The position numbers and the translations under genes were made by a program. Shown here piece after piece: positions 45,990 to 55,108 of a DNA stretch of 64,000 nt; positions within the stretch are counted from its first letter, which is position 1; each line of letters begins with the position of its first letter. Under the pieces are notes generated by a model. The model was not told where the DNA came from. It was given only the letters and a program-made list of their open reading frames with translations, and did no database searches. The DNA comes from JAFAMS01 sp963715815 (GTDB taxonomy: Bacteria > Vulcanimicrobiota > Vulcanimicrobiia > Vulcanimicrobiales > Vulcanimicrobiaceae). Location of the stretch: NCBI GenBank assembly GCA_963715815.1, contig OY970278.1, positions 2,108,001-2,172,000 of the forward strand. Reading direction: 5' to 3'.

Positions 45990-47764
45990 TGCCCGATCTG
46001 CACTTCACGTCGGCGCAACCGACGGACGAAGAGCGATCCGCGATCGACGCATTTCTCGACGCACAGATCCCGCGCCGCGATCTTCTGCTGCCGGCGCTGC
46101 ACGCCGTCAACGATCGCATCGGCTGGATCAGCAGCGCCGCACTGAATCTCGTCTGCGAGCGTCTGGACGTCGCGCCTGCCGAAGCCTACGGCGTCGCGAC
46201 CTTCTACGCGATGTTCTCGATGAAGCCGCAGCCGCCGAGGGTCGTGCACGTCTGCGACGACATCGCATGTCAAACGAACGGCGCCGAAGCGTTATGCTCC
46301 GAGCTCGAGCGCACGTGCGGCAAACCGGGAACACCGTCGAAAGACGGCAGCTTCACGTGGCTGCGCAGCCCATGTCTTGGACTCTGCGAACGCGCCCCCG
46401 CTGCGCTCGTGATCGAGGCCGGACCGGTAGCCTCGGGGCGTGCAATCGCGCCGATGAACGCCGGCGACGTTGCCAGTCTCGCGCAGGGCGCTGCAATCGG
46501 TTCGGCGTCGCGCAACGGCGCATCACGACCGAATGTCGGTGGCGGTCCGTTCAAACTGCTCGCGCGCGTCGGAAAGATCGATCCTGAAGACATTGACGAG
46601 TATCGCTCGCACGGCGGCTATGCCGCGCTGCGGCGCGCTCTCGAGTTGGGACCGGCCGGCGTCGTACGCGAGGTGACCGCGTCAAAGCTCGTCGGCCGCG
46701 GCGGCGCCGCGTTTCCGACCGGACGCAAAATGGATGCGGTTGCGAAAGAATCGGTACGTCCGCACTATCTCGTGTGTAACGCCGACGAATCCGAACCGGG
46801 GACGTTCAAGGACCGGGTCGTGATGGAGAACGATCCGTTCGCCGTGATCGAAGCAATGACAATTGCGGCGCTCGGCGGCGGTTGCGAGCAAGGCTTCATC
46901 TATATACGCGGTGAGTATCCCTTAGCCACCGTGCGTTTGCAGAACGCGATCGACCAAGCCCGCGCGCGCGGATTGCTGGGCGAGAACATCTTCGGCAAAG
47001 GGCTGAACTTCGACATCGAGATCCGACGCGGCGCCGGCGCATATATCTGCGGCGAAGAGACGGCGCTCTTCAACTCGATCGAAGGTAAGCGTGGTGAACC
47101 CCGCAACAAGCCTCCGTTCCCCGCGCAATCCGGAGTGTTCGGAAAACCAACGCTCGCCAACAACGTCGAAACGCTCGTTTGCCTACCGCTCATCATCCTC
47201 GAAGGCGGAGAAGCCTTTGCGCGCATCGGCACGGAGAACTCGACTGGGCCGAAGCTCTTCTGTCTTTCCGGCTGCGTCGAGAAACCCGGTGTCTATGAAG
47301 TTCCATTCGGAACAACGCTCGGTGAGCTGATCGAGATGGGCGGGGGAGTGCGCGGCGGCAAGAAGTTACGCACCGTGCTCATGGGTGGCGCAGCCGGCTC
47401 GTTCGTCGGTCCAGACGCGCTCACGATGCCGCTCACGTTCGAGGCGACGCGTGCCGCAGGCACGACGCTCGGATCCGGCGTCGTCATGCTTTTCGATGAT
47501 TCGATCGATTTAGGCCACACGCTGCATCGCATCGCCGCTTTCTTCCGAGATGAATCGTGCGGCCAGTGCGTACCGTGTCGCGTCGGCACCGTGCGCCAGG
47601 AGGAAGCGCTGGGGCGCATAGCGTCGACCCGCAGCGAGAACCGTAAGGTCGACGTCGATTTGTTGGCCGACATCGGACGCGTAATGCGCGACGCATCGAT
47701 CTGCGGTCTCGGTCAGACTGCTGCCGGCGCAATCGACTCCGCTCTCCGATTGGGGCTCCTTTAA
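45989..47764 (+). CDS. NAD-linked formate dehydrogenase diaphorase subunit (NuoE-NuoF fusion)
   Basis: 591 residues. Residues 1-150 are a NuoE-like thioredoxin fold with [2Fe-2S] ligands Cys89, Cys94, Cys129 and Cys133. From about 180 a NuoF-like domain follows, with the FMN/NADH loops GRGGAAFPTGRK and GAGAYICGEETALFNSIEG. The C-terminal [4Fe-4S] motif is ESCGQCVPCRVGT with a distal Cys in SICGLGQ. This is the FdsG plus FdsB pair in one chain, passing electrons from formate to NAD+. GTG start shares one base with the catalytic gene's stop. Confidence 0.94.
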   Translation: MPDLHFTSAQPTDEERSAIDAFLDAQIPRRDLLLPALHAVNDRIGWISSAALNLVCERLDVAPAEAYGVATFYAMFSMKPQPPRVVHVCDDIACQTNGAEALCSELERTCGKPGTPSKDGSFTWLRSPCLGLCERAPAALVIEAGPVASGRAIAPMNAGDVASLAQGAAIGSASRNGASRPNVGGGPFKLLARVGKIDPEDIDEYRSHGGYAALRRALELGPAGVVREVTASKLVGRGGAAFPTGRKMDAVAKESVRPHYLVCNADESEPGTFKDRVVMENDPFAVIEAMTIAALGGGCEQGFIYIRGEYPLATVRLQNAIDQARARGLLGENIFGKGLNFDIEIRRGAGAYICGEETALFNSIEGKRGEPRNKPPFPAQSGVFGKPTLANNVETLVCLPLIILEGGEAFARIGTENSTGPKLFCLSGCVEKPGVYEVPFGTTLGELIEMGGGVRGGKKLRTVLMGGAAGSFVGPDALTMPLTFEATRAAGTTLGSGVVMLFDDSIDLGHTLHRIAAFFRDESCGQCVPCRVGTVRQEEALGRIASTRSENRKVDVDLLADIGRVMRDASICGLGQTAAGAIDSALRLGLL

Positions 47765-48639
47765 TGATTATTCCGCACGCACCGGTTGAAGCGCCGCCGC
47801 GAATGCTCGATCTGACGATCGATGATAAGACCGTCACCGTCACGGAAGGTGCGACCCTGCTCGAAGCGTGCCGTCAAGCCGCAATCGAGACGCCGACGCT
47901 CTGCTATCTCGAAAATCTCACACCGGTGAACGCGTGCCGCGTCTGCGTCGTCGAGGTCGAGGGCTCGCGCGTGCTCGTGCCATCCTGCGCGCGCAAAGCC
48001 GAAGCCGGGATGGTCGTGAAGACCGACTCCGAGCGCGTGCGGCACAGCCGTAAGATGGTGCTGGAGTTCCTCGGCTCGTCGGTCGATCTTTCGACCGCGC
48101 CCGACGCTCAACGCTACATCACACAATACGATGCCGATCCGAGCCGGTACGGTGCGAACGCGGAGACCGTGGCGCAGCCGATCAAGATCGACAATGAGCT
48201 GTACGTGCGCGACTACTCGAAATGCATCGCGTGCTACAAGTGCGTCGAAGCCTGCGGAACTGACGCGCAAAACACATTTGCCATTGCGATGGCGGGACGC
48301 GGATTCGGCGCGCACATCTCGACTGAGTTCGAGGTTCCGTTACCCGACTCGGCCTGTGTTTACTGCGGCAACTGTATCGGCGTCTGCCCGACCGGTGCCC
48401 TCATGTTCAGCTCCGAGCACGAAATGCGTGAATCCGGAACCTGGAACGAAAAGGAGCAGACCGCCACGGATACCATATGCTCGTACTGCGGCGTGGGATG
48501 CACACTCACCCTGCACGTGCAAGACAACACCATCGTGAAGGTGACGTCACCAATAGAAAACGGCGTCACTAGCGGCCACCTTTGCGTCAAAGGGCGCTTC
48601 GGCGGCGTCTACGTCCAAAGCACATCGGGGGAAGCCTAG
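47764..48639 (+). CDS. formate dehydrogenase iron-sulfur subunit (detached N-terminal half of the alpha subunit)
   Basis: 291 residues. A [2Fe-2S] ferredoxin domain (Cys47, 58, 61, 75) is followed by two [4Fe-4S] clusters (Cys154/157/160/164 and Cys198/201/204/208). Last comes the Mo-enzyme [4Fe-4S] domain: TICSYCGVGC (239, 242, 246), Cys274 and Lys276 in HLCVKGRFGG. That final domain normally sits at the front of the catalytic chain, before the bisPGD site. The His-Cys cluster of NuoG/FdsA between the first two regions is absent. The protein ends just where the catalytic gene at 44052 would continue, so the alpha subunit is split. ATG overlaps the previous stop. Confidence 0.92.
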   Translation: MIIPHAPVEAPPRMLDLTIDDKTVTVTEGATLLEACRQAAIETPTLCYLENLTPVNACRVCVVEVEGSRVLVPSCARKAEAGMVVKTDSERVRHSRKMVLEFLGSSVDLSTAPDAQRYITQYDADPSRYGANAETVAQPIKIDNELYVRDYSKCIACYKCVEACGTDAQNTFAIAMAGRGFGAHISTEFEVPLPDSACVYCGNCIGVCPTGALMFSSEHEMRESGTWNEKEQTATDTICSYCGVGCTLTLHVQDNTIVKVTSPIENGVTSGHLCVKGRFGGVYVQSTSGEA

Positions 48640-48664
48640 CCACAACACTTACGGAGGGGCAGTG

Positions 48665-49978
48665 ATGTCAGCTACTTCAGGAACGCTCGGCGCCGAAGAA
48701 TACCGCGGTTTAAAAAACCCGTGGGTTCAGCTCGTCGCCGGAATCGTCTGCATGGCGATGGTCGCGAACTATCAGTACGGGTGGACGGCGTTCGTCAACC
48801 CGATGGCCGCGAAAAACGGCTGGGGAATAGCCGCGATTCAAGTCTCGTTCACGATCTTCGTACTGGTCGAGACCTGGCTCGTGCCATTCGAAGCCGCGCT
48901 GGTCGACCGATATGGGCCACGCGTGATGGTCATGATCGGCGGCATTCTTGCCGGTCTTGCATGGGTCATCGATTCGACCGCAACGACTCTGCCGATGCTC
49001 TACATCGGCGGCGCGGTCGCCGGCATCGGCGCCGGTATCGTCTACGGCACCTGCATCGGTAACGCACTTAAATGGTTCGCCGGACGCCGCGGTCTCGCGG
49101 CGGGTTTGACGTCTGCGGGATTCGGCGCCGGCGCAGCAATTACGGTCGTTCCGCTGACCATGATGATCGCATCGAGCGGCTATCAGCACACGTTTTTATT
49201 CTTCGGTATTCTGCAAGGCGCAGTCATAGTCGTCGCCTCGCTCATCCTGATCACGCCACCCAAGGCGAAACCCGTCGACACAAAGCCGCCGCGCGTGCTG
49301 CAAGGGACGTACGATCATACACCACCTCAGACGCTGCGCTCGCCGGTATTCTGGGTGATGTACGTGATGTTCGTGTTAGTCGCCGCCGGCGGGCTTATGG
49401 CCGTCGCGCAGCTCGGTCCGATTGCGAAAGATTATTATGTCGACACGTTCCCGGTCTCGCTGCTGGGAATTACCTTGCCGGCGTTGACCTTTGCGCTGTC
49501 GCTGAACAACATCATGAATGGCGTCACCCGTCCGCTGCTCGGTTTCATTTCGGACCGCGTGGGCCGGGAGAACACGATGTTCTGGGCCTTCTTGATCGAG
49601 GGTTTCGGCATCTTCGCACTCATGAAGTTCGGGACGACACCCGTTTCCTTCGTCATCCTCTCCGGGCTCGTGTTCTTCGCATGGGGCGAGATCTTCAGCA
49701 TCTTCCCATCGACAACGCGCGACCATTTCGGTCAAAAGTACGCCACCACCAACTACGGGATGCTCTACACCGCAAAAGGCACGGCCGCACTAATCGTGCC
49801 GTTCGCGAGCGTCATCACCAAAGCGACCGGAAGTTGGACCGCGGCACTCGAGATCGCCGCAGTCATGAACATCGTAGCGGCTGTCATGGCAATCGCCGTT
49901 CTCAAACCAGTCCGCCTCTGGGATAACAAACAACCTGTCCCGGAACCAGCCGTTCCGGCTGCAGTTCCGGCTAGTTAA
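48665..49978 (+). CDS. oxlT: oxalate:formate antiporter (OxlT-type MFS)
   Basis: 437 residues with twelve membrane helices. The ATG at 48665 has GGAGG 7 bases upstream. It follows the Oxalobacter OxlT pattern: QYGWTAFVNPM, RGLAAGLTSAGFGAG, SPVFWVMY, and DHFGQKYATTNYGMLYTAKG. The two positive charges that hold the dicarboxylate in OxlT are present: Arg289 in NGVTRPLLGF and Lys371 in YTAKGTA. It would import oxalate and export formate across the inner membrane, generating proton-motive force when coupled to cytoplasmic decarboxylation. This gene is the best evidence that the island handles oxalate. Confidence 0.9.
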   Translation: MSATSGTLGAEEYRGLKNPWVQLVAGIVCMAMVANYQYGWTAFVNPMAAKNGWGIAAIQVSFTIFVLVETWLVPFEAALVDRYGPRVMVMIGGILAGLAWVIDSTATTLPMLYIGGAVAGIGAGIVYGTCIGNALKWFAGRRGLAAGLTSAGFGAGAAITVVPLTMMIASSGYQHTFLFFGILQGAVIVVASLILITPPKAKPVDTKPPRVLQGTYDHTPPQTLRSPVFWVMYVMFVLVAAGGLMAVAQLGPIAKDYYVDTFPVSLLGITLPALTFALSLNNIMNGVTRPLLGFISDRVGRENTMFWAFLIEGFGIFALMKFGTTPVSFVILSGLVFFAWGEIFSIFPSTTRDHFGQKYATTNYGMLYTAKGTAALIVPFASVITKATGSWTAALEIAAVMNIVAAVMAIAVLKPVRLWDNKQPVPEPAVPAAVPAS

Positions 49979-49990
49979 GGAAAACAAACG

Positions 49991-50764
49991 ATGAAACGCA
50001 CCTTGTTTCTCGCCGTTTCGCTTGCCCTCGTCGTCACCGCTTCGGCGATGCCGACACGCGCGGCCGACAAGATCCAGCTCGACGCCTTGATCGCGTCGAA
50101 CGCGCAGCATGCATTCACGGAGATCATCAAAGATTACGAGTCCAAGCATCCGAACGTCGAAGTAAAAGCCCAGTGGCTCGGCGGCGCGACCATCGCCAAG
50201 ATGGTCGACGAAGGCAAACCTGCCGACGTTGCGATGGCCGGAAGCACGATCCTCAAGCGCGAGGAAAGTCTCCTGGATAAGCCGATCGACATCTTACAGA
50301 ACAAAGAAGTCATCCTCGTCCCCAAAGGCAATCCGGGTAAAATTACGGGCCTCAAAGATCTCGCCAATCCTGGCGTCAAGCTCTCGCTCGGCACGCCGTC
50401 ATCGGCGGTTGGGACAATCGCGAGTCAAGTTATCCAAAAGGGCGCGGCCGAGTGGGGATTCGACTTCGTCCAGAACGTTCGTAAGAACATCGTCGTCCAG
50501 GAAGACAAAGGCAGCGATGTGTTGGCCGCGCTCGGCCCAAAAGCCGACGCGACGATCACGTTCGCATCCGATGTCGATCCATCGAAGTATCAAACGATTA
50601 CGATCGATGACAAGTACAACGTTGTTTCGACGTATCAAATCGCCGTCGTCAAAGCGTCCAAGAACGCCGCGACAGCGAAGGACTTTGCCGACTTTGCTTC
50701 GGGTCCGGTAGGGCTGGCGACGTTGAAAAAGTTCAATTACATGCCGCCACCTCCCCCGAAATAG
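49991..50764 (+). CDS. molybdate-type (ModA-like) periplasmic binding protein
   Basis: 257 residues with signal peptide LFLAVSLALVVTASAMPTRA, and AAGGA before the ATG. Type II binding fold as in ModA: LDALIASNAQHAFTEIIKDY, ADVAMAGSTI, NPGVKLSLGTPSSAVGTIA. The ligand is unproven, but molybdate or tungstate would fit the neighbouring Mo/W-dependent formate dehydrogenase. No modB or modC lies in the window. It ends in a run of five prolines. Confidence 0.75.
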   Translation: MKRTLFLAVSLALVVTASAMPTRAADKIQLDALIASNAQHAFTEIIKDYESKHPNVEVKAQWLGGATIAKMVDEGKPADVAMAGSTILKREESLLDKPIDILQNKEVILVPKGNPGKITGLKDLANPGVKLSLGTPSSAVGTIASQVIQKGAAEWGFDFVQNVRKNIVVQEDKGSDVLAALGPKADATITFASDVDPSKYQTITIDDKYNVVSTYQIAVVKASKNAATAKDFADFASGPVGLATLKKFNYMPPPPPK

Positions 50765-50767
50765 GTT

Positions 50768-51769
50768 TTGCTCTTCGGGTTCACTGCGGGCGCGGCGCTT
50801 CTCGGCGCCGCGCTCTTATCTCTGGCACTCAATCTTCCGGTCACCGGCGACGACGGCGCAGCGGGATTACGTCTGCGTGACGCAGTCACGGTGGCCGTTG
50901 ATGACCTTCGCGCGCAAGGCATCGATGTCAACGTCATCTCGCCGCATGGCGCCGAGGCCGTCGAAAATCCACATCAGGACGAAGGCTCCGATAATTTTAT
51001 GGACGTCGCGGCTGCGCCCGGCATCGCACGTGCCGCGGCGCACGCGAACGTTCGCGTCTTGATCGGTCCGCTCCGGACGAACGTTGCGGTGGCACAAGCG
51101 CCGGCACTGCGCCAGTCCGGCGAGGTCGCGATCAGCGGAACGGCTGGCGGTCCGAGCAACCCGGGTTCACCGGTCTTCCGTCTCGCGCCCAGCGAGCATC
51201 AACTAGCGAACGCTGCATATCGCGCGATGCGCCGATCTTTCGGACCGCACATCTGCGTGATTAACGACGGCTCGGATGACGGACGGAGACGAGCCACGAT
51301 CATGGGGGCGTTTCCCGGCGTCGGGCTCGGGAGCTGCATCGCGCACGCAGATGCCGTGTATTTCGCAACGACCAGCCGCGAGCCGGTCTTCTGCTCGGCA
51401 CGCACGGCGGTGCGGGCCAATCCCAAGAGGCTTCTCGTCGACGTCTCACATCGCGGGTTCGACCCGGCCGAATTCATGTCTGCAGGCGCCCTGTTCCGGG
51501 CAGAGCCTCGGTCGATCGCGCGAACCCCGGCAATGATCGCGGTCGCGCAGCGCTATCACGCTCGCGCTTTCATCTTGCCCGACGACGGCGCGCTTCGGAC
51601 CTATGCCGCCGTCCAAGTCGCTGTGGAGGCGCTCCGGCGAGCTCCAACGCCGGCCGGCCTCGCCGCAGTCCTGCGGACGCAGAGCTTTTCGACGATCCTC
51701 GGGCCCGTGCGGTTCATGCCGAACGGCGACCCGGCCTCGGCGCCCGTCGCGGTGGTCCGCGTAAACTAA
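50768..51769 (+). CDS. divergent periplasmic binding protein, type I fold
   Basis: 333 residues from a TTG three bases after the ModA-like gene. The N-terminal hydrophobic stretch FGFTAGAALLGAALLSLAL is a signal peptide or anchor. GLRLRDAVTVAVDDLRAQGI, LIGPLRTNVAVAQAPALRQS and SPVFRLAPSEHQLANAAY are the pattern of Leu/Ile/Val-type binding proteins. It is shorter and more degenerate in its second lobe than the one at 38893. Ligand unknown. Confidence 0.65.
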   Translation: MLFGFTAGAALLGAALLSLALNLPVTGDDGAAGLRLRDAVTVAVDDLRAQGIDVNVISPHGAEAVENPHQDEGSDNFMDVAAAPGIARAAAHANVRVLIGPLRTNVAVAQAPALRQSGEVAISGTAGGPSNPGSPVFRLAPSEHQLANAAYRAMRRSFGPHICVINDGSDDGRRRATIMGAFPGVGLGSCIAHADAVYFATTSREPVFCSARTAVRANPKRLLVDVSHRGFDPAEFMSAGALFRAEPRSIARTPAMIAVAQRYHARAFILPDDGALRTYAAVQVAVEALRRAPTPAGLAAVLRTQSFSTILGPVRFMPNGDPASAPVAVVRVN

Positions 51770-51866
51770 CCCTTCAGCTTTCCTGGACCTGGCGTTTGGT
51801 ATTCTGGATACAGGAGCAGAGCGAGCGCCGCTTGAACTGCCTGCCAGACCCGAGGAGGAAATTTGG

Positions 51867-53435
51867 ATGAAGACTCTCCTGGCGGCAGTTCTTTCTTTCG
51901 CACTGCTTGGCGCGCCGGCATACGCACAGACGGCGCAGACCACCGCTCAAACCAGTAGCACCGATGCGCAGCTGCAAGCACTCCAAGCGCAGCTCGATGC
52001 ATTGAAGGCGCAAATCGAAGCGATCAAAGCGCAACAGCTCCAACAAACACAGCAGGCGAAAGTCGCACCATCTTCACCCGCACCGCAATACGTGCGGATG
52101 AAGCCGGGCAACACCGCCACGTTCCTCATCGGGAAGAAAGACGAGCTCACACTCTACGGGCACCTCGATCTTTCGTTCGATGATGCAACAAAAGGCCTCG
52201 CGACGTTCTATCCGTTTAACGGTTCGAGTCCGGTCGGCAACATCGGTTGGATGACCGATATCTCGACCAACCTCTCGTACTTCGGCGTTCGCGGCTTCCA
52301 TACGCTCGGCGATCGCAGCCGTTTCGTGTATCAGCTCGAGACGCAGATCGACGTGTCGTCAACTTCGGGCATCACGGAGACGAGCTCGAACGAGAGCGAT
52401 CAAGTCAAAGGCGGCCTAACGTCACGCAACAGCTTCATCGGAATTCAGGGCGACAACTGGGGAGCGATCAAGATCGGTAAGACCGACGCGCCCTATAAGA
52501 CGTCGACTGGCCGCCTGAATCCGTTCAGCGGCGAATGGGGCGACTATGGCGTCATCATGGGCAACACCGGCGGCGACAACCGTGTCGAGTTCGGTACGCG
52601 CGTCGACCACGCGATTTGGTACGAATCCCCAAATTGGGGCGGCATCCACGTCAACGCGCTCATCTCGCCCGGACAGAACCGTTCGTACGACGACAGCAAC
52701 CTCGCTGCGGGCGAGTCGGACTGCGCCGGCGGAAATATTCCGGGCAGCGGCGCGCTCCCGCCATTCTGTAACGACGGTTCTTTCGGATCGTTGTACAGCT
52801 ACGATTTCAGCTACGGAAAAGGTCCGTTCTACTTCACCGGCGCGTACGAGCTGCACAAACGCGTGAACCGCAGCAGCGACCTTCCGAATCTCGATCCGAA
52901 CGACGTTGCTGACGAAGACGCCTGGAAAGTCGGCGCGCAGTACGCATTTTCGAAGCTGACGACCTTCAACGCGATCTACGAAGACATGCACCGTTACGTG
53001 CCCGCGTATCTGCAATACCAGAACGAGCGTACGCGCACTGGATTCTGGTTTGCCCTAACGCAGTGGCTCGACAAATCGTCGAACATCAACTTCGGTTGGG
53101 CACGCGCAAATCCAACGCCGGGCGATCCGGGTCAACACAACACGCCGACGACCGCAAATCCGAATAACATGTCCAACATGTACACGGTCGCGTATAAACA
53201 CAGTATCGACCGTCACGTCGGTTGGTACGTAGACTACGCCGACACGGTCAATCACCCAGCGGCGCATTACGACCTCGGTGCGGGCGGACGCGGCGTCACG
53301 ACGGACTGCCACGACGCCAGCATCCTAGCCGCATTCGATGCGACGGTCAATCCGCCGGTCAGCGGCAACGGTCCGCACTGCTACGCAGGCGGCCATCTCC
53401 AGGGCGCGTCGGTCGGACTGACCTTCAGCTTCTAA
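51867..53435 (+). CDS. outer-membrane porin
   Basis: 522 residues, GGAGGAAA before the ATG. Signal peptide ends at AYA|Q near residue 21. A Gln-rich coiled coil (residues 30-65, LQALQAQLDALKAQIEAIKA) precedes a 16-strand-like barrel that opens ELTLYGHLDLSFDDA and includes SRNSFIGIQGDNWGAIKIGK, as in Gram-negative general porins. The last residue is Phe (LTFSF), the usual BAM signal. Probably the outer-membrane entry route for the island's substrate. A 97-base gap before it may hold a separate promoter. Confidence 0.88.
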   Translation: MKTLLAAVLSFALLGAPAYAQTAQTTAQTSSTDAQLQALQAQLDALKAQIEAIKAQQLQQTQQAKVAPSSPAPQYVRMKPGNTATFLIGKKDELTLYGHLDLSFDDATKGLATFYPFNGSSPVGNIGWMTDISTNLSYFGVRGFHTLGDRSRFVYQLETQIDVSSTSGITETSSNESDQVKGGLTSRNSFIGIQGDNWGAIKIGKTDAPYKTSTGRLNPFSGEWGDYGVIMGNTGGDNRVEFGTRVDHAIWYESPNWGGIHVNALISPGQNRSYDDSNLAAGESDCAGGNIPGSGALPPFCNDGSFGSLYSYDFSYGKGPFYFTGAYELHKRVNRSSDLPNLDPNDVADEDAWKVGAQYAFSKLTTFNAIYEDMHRYVPAYLQYQNERTRTGFWFALTQWLDKSSNINFGWARANPTPGDPGQHNTPTTANPNNMSNMYTVAYKHSIDRHVGWYVDYADTVNHPAAHYDLGAGGRGVTTDCHDASILAAFDATVNPPVSGNGPHCYAGGHLQGASVGLTFSF

Positions 53436-53440
53436 CGGTC

Positions 53441-55108
53441 TTAGGCGGTGGCGATCTTCGCCGCCGCCTCCAAACCCAAATCCGCAATCGATGCCTCGCG
53501 CATCTTGTACTTTTGAATTTTCCCCGTAACCGTCATCGGGAACGCCTCTACGATCTTGACGTAGCGCGGGATCTTATAGTGCGCGATCTTGCCTTTGCAA
53601 AACTCTTGAATCGAAGTCAGATCGACGCTCGCGTTCTCGCGGGCGATGATCCACGCGCACAACTCCTCGCCGTATTTCGCATCCGGGACGCCGACGACGG
53701 AGACGTCCTTGACGGCGGGATGCGCGTACAAGAATTCTTCGATCTCGCGCGGATAGATGTTCTCGCCGCCGCGGATCACCATATCCTTGATGCGGCCGCT
53801 GATGTTGACGTAGCCCTCGGCGTCCATGACCGCAATGTCGCCCGTGTGCATGTAGCGTGCGGCGTCGATCGCCTTGGCCGTACCCTCCGGATCGTTCCAG
53901 TAGCCGAGCATCACGAGGTAACCCCGCGTGCATAGCTCGCCCGGCGTTCCGCGCGGGACGATCCGTCCTTGCTCGTCGACGATTTTGCACTCTACGTGCG
54001 GATGGACGCGACCAACCGTTGTCGTTTGCTTTTCGATCGAGTCTCCTTTGCCGGTTTGGAAGCTGACCGGCGACGTCTCCGTCATGCCGTAGCAGATCGT
54101 CACTTCCGGCATGTGCATCTCGGCTTGCACTCGCTTCATCACTTCGACGGGACATGGTGAGCCGGCCATGATGCCGGTGCGCAGCGAGCTCAAATCGTAG
54201 TCTTTGAAGTTCTGCAGCGACAGTTCCGCGATGAACATCGTCGGCACGCCATACAGCGACGTGCAGCGTTCGGCCGCAACGGCCGCGAGCGTCGCCGCCG
54301 GCTCGAACGTCGGTGCAGGAATGACCATCGCCGACCCATGTGTTACGCACGCGAGATTTCCGAGCACCATCCCGAAACAGTGATAGAACGGCACCGGAAT
54401 GCAGACCCGGTCCAGCTCGCTGTAGCCGCAGCCTTCCCCGATGAAGAATCCGTTGTTCAGCAGGCTGTGGTGCGAAAGCGTCGCGCCTTTGGGAAATCCC
54501 GTCGTGCCCGACGTGTATTGAATGTTGATCGGATCGTCGGGCTGCGTGCGTTTCTGCCGCTCCGCAAGCGTTTCGGGAGAAACCCCAATCGCAAGCGTCC
54601 GAACCTCGTTCCACCGGATCGCGTCGAGCTCGACGTCCACAACCTCATCGCCGATCGAGACAATCTTTCGCAAGCCCGGGAGCGCGGTGCGGACCTCGGC
54701 GATCATGCGCGCGTACTCGCTCGTTTTGTGACGCACTTGCGTGAGCAGCACGCTGACGCCGCTCTGCTGCAACGCGTACGAAACTTCCGATGTCCGATAC
54801 GCCGGATTGACGTTCACCAAAATCGCGCCAATCTTCGCCGTTGCAAATTGCGCGATGATCCACTCTGCGTTGTTGGTCGACCAAATCCCGACACGATCGC
54901 CGTGCGCGACGTCGAGCGCGATCAATCCGCAAGAAAATTCTTCGACGGCGCGCTGGAGCTCGAGATAGGTGAGGCGTACGTTTTGGTGCAGGGAGACGAC
55001 CGCATCACGGTCCGGAAAGCGCTTGACGATGCCGTCAAAATACGCACCGATCGTTTCGCCGATGAACTCGACGTCGCTTGCCCCGTGGACGTAGCTCGAT
55101 GCGCTCAT
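53441..55108 (-). CDS. AMP-binding acyl-CoA synthetase (fatty-acid type)
   Basis: 555 residues. P-loop YTSGTTGFPKGATLSHH near residue 190, gate motif YGMTETSPVSF near 340, hinge GYVNISGRIKDMVIRGGENI near 440, and the catalytic lysine in TVTGKIQKYKM near 530. This is the medium/long-chain FadD group, which activates carboxylic acids to acyl-CoA. The ATG overlaps the helicase gene's stop as ATGA. Convergent with the porin gene, 5 bases away. Confidence 0.9.
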   Translation of the reverse strand: MSASSYVHGASDVEFIGETIGAYFDGIVKRFPDRDAVVSLHQNVRLTYLELQRAVEEFSCGLIALDVAHGDRVGIWSTNNAEWIIAQFATAKIGAILVNVNPAYRTSEVSYALQQSGVSVLLTQVRHKTSEYARMIAEVRTALPGLRKIVSIGDEVVDVELDAIRWNEVRTLAIGVSPETLAERQKRTQPDDPINIQYTSGTTGFPKGATLSHHSLLNNGFFIGEGCGYSELDRVCIPVPFYHCFGMVLGNLACVTHGSAMVIPAPTFEPAATLAAVAAERCTSLYGVPTMFIAELSLQNFKDYDLSSLRTGIMAGSPCPVEVMKRVQAEMHMPEVTICYGMTETSPVSFQTGKGDSIEKQTTTVGRVHPHVECKIVDEQGRIVPRGTPGELCTRGYLVMLGYWNDPEGTAKAIDAARYMHTGDIAVMDAEGYVNISGRIKDMVIRGGENIYPREIEEFLYAHPAVKDVSVVGVPDAKYGEELCAWIIARENASVDLTSIQEFCKGKIAHYKIPRYVKIVEAFPMTVTGKIQKYKMREASIADLGLEAAAKIATA

